From contig JAJZOJ010000023.1 in assembly GCA_021829015.1 (NCBI GenBank), positions 1 to 21,067 on the forward strand: a DNA stretch of 21,067 bases. Direction: 5' to 3'. Positions 20,204 to 21,067 of the stretch are shown here, one piece after another. Made by a program: the position numbers and the translations under genes. Source of the DNA: Microcaldota archaeon (lineage in GTDB: Archaea > Micrarchaeota > Micrarchaeia > Micrarchaeales > Micrarchaeaceae). Numbering within the stretch: position 1 is the stretch's first letter; every line of letters begins with the position of its first letter. Below the pieces are notes generated by a model that did not search any database, was not told where the DNA came from, and worked only from the letters and a program-made list of their open reading frames with translations.

Positions 20204-21067
20204 TCCTTGCCACCATGTAGCTTTCTCATGAAAGCCTCAATAAACCTCTCCTTTCCGCCCACCCCCGGGCCGTATGCCCCGGCTGCGCATGGGTGCCCTC
20301 CGCCATGTCCTGCTATGGTTTCCGCCAGCCCCTTCATGATTGCACCGAGATTTATCCCTTTTTCCCTGTCAAGCGGCGGCCTTAGCCTCGCGGAGAATGA
20401 GAGCTCCCCGTTGTGCTCGGTGTAGAACAGCGCGGCGTCGGCGCCTATCCTTATCGCATCGTCGGCGATCTTGTTGGCGTGCATTCCCGCACTGCCGCAC
20501 AGCACAACCATCCCGTTCTCCTCCATTATCCTCGAGTTGAAAAGGTCGCCGATAAACCGCTTCCGGTCATCGATCGGAGCCATGTGCTGTAGCTCCCTTG
20601 CAAGTGACGGGTAGTCTGTACCACCGATGCGCATCAGCTCCCCAAGCTGCACGAACGTATCTGGAAAGGAGTTCCTTAGCTCCGCTGAATCAGATATTAT
20701 GCCCATGGCGATGAGCCTTGCTGTGCGCGGGTCGATCCTTGCTCCAAGCCGTTTCATCACCTCATAGACTATGCTTGATGCGGAGTTGTAGGACTCGTCG
20801 TTGAATACGCATGCGTTTCCGCGGCTGATCTCCTGACTATAATGGTGGTCTATGACAAGAAGCCTTGCCTTCGATTCGCCTATGACGCCACCGAAAGCGC
20901 CGCAGTCCCCGAGATTGTTGACGTCAACGAGTATTATAGTCTCTGCGCTGCTGTCGAATTCCTTGGATATCATGGAGTGCCCCAGCCCAAGGCCGTCAAG
21001 TATCCGCCTCGAGTTGGAGGTTATGAAATCAGGGGATGCTATTGTCGCGTTTTTGAGCACCCCTTGG
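20200..21067 (-). CDS. DHH-family phosphoesterase (NrnA/RecJ-like), N terminus cut by the window
   Basis: Mn-dependent phosphoesterase of the DHH/DHHA1 superfamily (oligoribonuclease, pAp or cyclic-dinucleotide hydrolase, or RecJ-like). The frame stays open through the window end at 21067, and the usual first motif with HxDxD has not yet appeared, so the real start is outside; the GTG at 21060 is internal. Visible are TIILVDVNNLG (motif II Asp), RLLVIDHHYSQE (the DHH motif), MGIISDSAELRNS (motif IV Asp), and the DHHA1 domain ending AGHGGGHPCAAGAYGPG, the substrate-binding GGGH loop. At 289 visible residues it is close to NrnA size rather than long RecJ. It is coupled to mre11 by ATGA. The exact substrate cannot be told. 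Confidence 0.88.
   Translation of the reverse strand, partial: QGVLKNATIASPDFITSNSRRILDGLGLGHSMISKEFDSSAETIILVDVNNLGDCGAFGGVIGESKARLLVIDHHYSQEISRGNACVFNDESYNSASSIVYEVMKRLGARIDPRTARLIAMGIISDSAELRNSFPDTFVQLGELMRIGGTDYPSLARELQHMAPIDDRKRFIGDLFNSRIMEENGMVVLCGSAGMHANKIADDAIRIGADAALFYTEHNGELSFSARLRPPLDREKGINLGAIMKGLAETIAGHGGGHPCAAGAYGPGVGGKERFIEAFMRKLHGGKE

Noticed and set aside
1..21067. CRISPR arrays, insertion sequences, integrases, toxin-antitoxin or defence genes
   Set aside because: No spaced direct repeats, transposase or integrase motifs, terminal inverted repeats or recognisable defence domains were found on either strand.

Overview
The window is a gene-dense archaeal chromosome segment. 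It carries a group II chaperonin (thermosome), the archaeal gene order adk / EMC3-like DUF106 / L34e / cmk / L14e, a crenarchaeal-type single-domain SSB, Mre11, an intron-containing tRNA-Trp, and AT-rich TATA boxes 25-28 bp upstream of start codons, which suggests leaderless mRNAs. Coding is rich in AGG (Arg) and ATA (Ile), with many TTG and GTG starts. The mix suggests a small-genome archaeon of the DPANN/ARMAN type (Micrarchaeota-like). That placement is an inference and was not tested.

Layout. 1-1159: 3' part of a SufS cysteine desulfurase overlapping a SufU-like scaffold gene (Fe-S/sulfur mobilisation). 1163-2008, minus: AlaX editing protein and tRNA-Gln(UUG). 2040-3484, minus: proline dehydrogenase coupled to a HAD-family hydrolase, sharing one TATA element with the divergent carbamate kinase (3534-4463). 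4466-6602: an unrecognised helical protein (minus) divergent from a two-module VOC-like protein (plus), with a 20-bp palindrome over the promoter of the former. 6589-7989, minus: GlcD/D-lactate dehydrogenase-type FAD enzyme. 8057-8940, minus: no intact protein gene, but two decayed genes, a Nudix hydrolase with four frame changes and a UppP/BacA polyprenyl-diphosphate phosphatase with frameshifts and an internal deletion. They flank a tRNA-Trp with a 66-nt intron that looks like a box C/D guide for its own C34. 9033-9842: membrane-anchored DUF929 thioredoxin-like protein. 9849-13559: envelope/glycan locus (alkaline-phosphatase-superfamily hydrolase, GT4 glycosyltransferase, UPF0104 flippase-like membrane protein). 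13634-13999, minus: SSB. 14114-14905: Mrp/ApbC ATPase with no cysteine at all. 15060-18992: thermosome, adenylate kinase, DUF106, L34e, cytidylate kinase, L14e. 18995-21067, minus: Mre11-like nuclease coupled to a DHH phosphoesterase whose N terminus lies beyond the window.

Functional links. SufS/SufU and perhaps Mrp belong to Fe-S metabolism, but Mrp lacks the expected Cys ligands. The adk-to-L14e block is a translation/secretion housekeeping operon. The Mre11/DHH pair suggests DNA end processing or nucleotide turnover. The glycan genes beside a dead UppP suggest a remodelled or shrinking surface-polymer pathway. No CRISPR array, transposase or integrase was seen. No clearly new multi-gene system is present. 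The most unusual items are the tRNA-Trp intron, the Cys-free Mrp, the paired pseudogenes, and the palindrome-controlled orphan gene next to the VOC-like protein.
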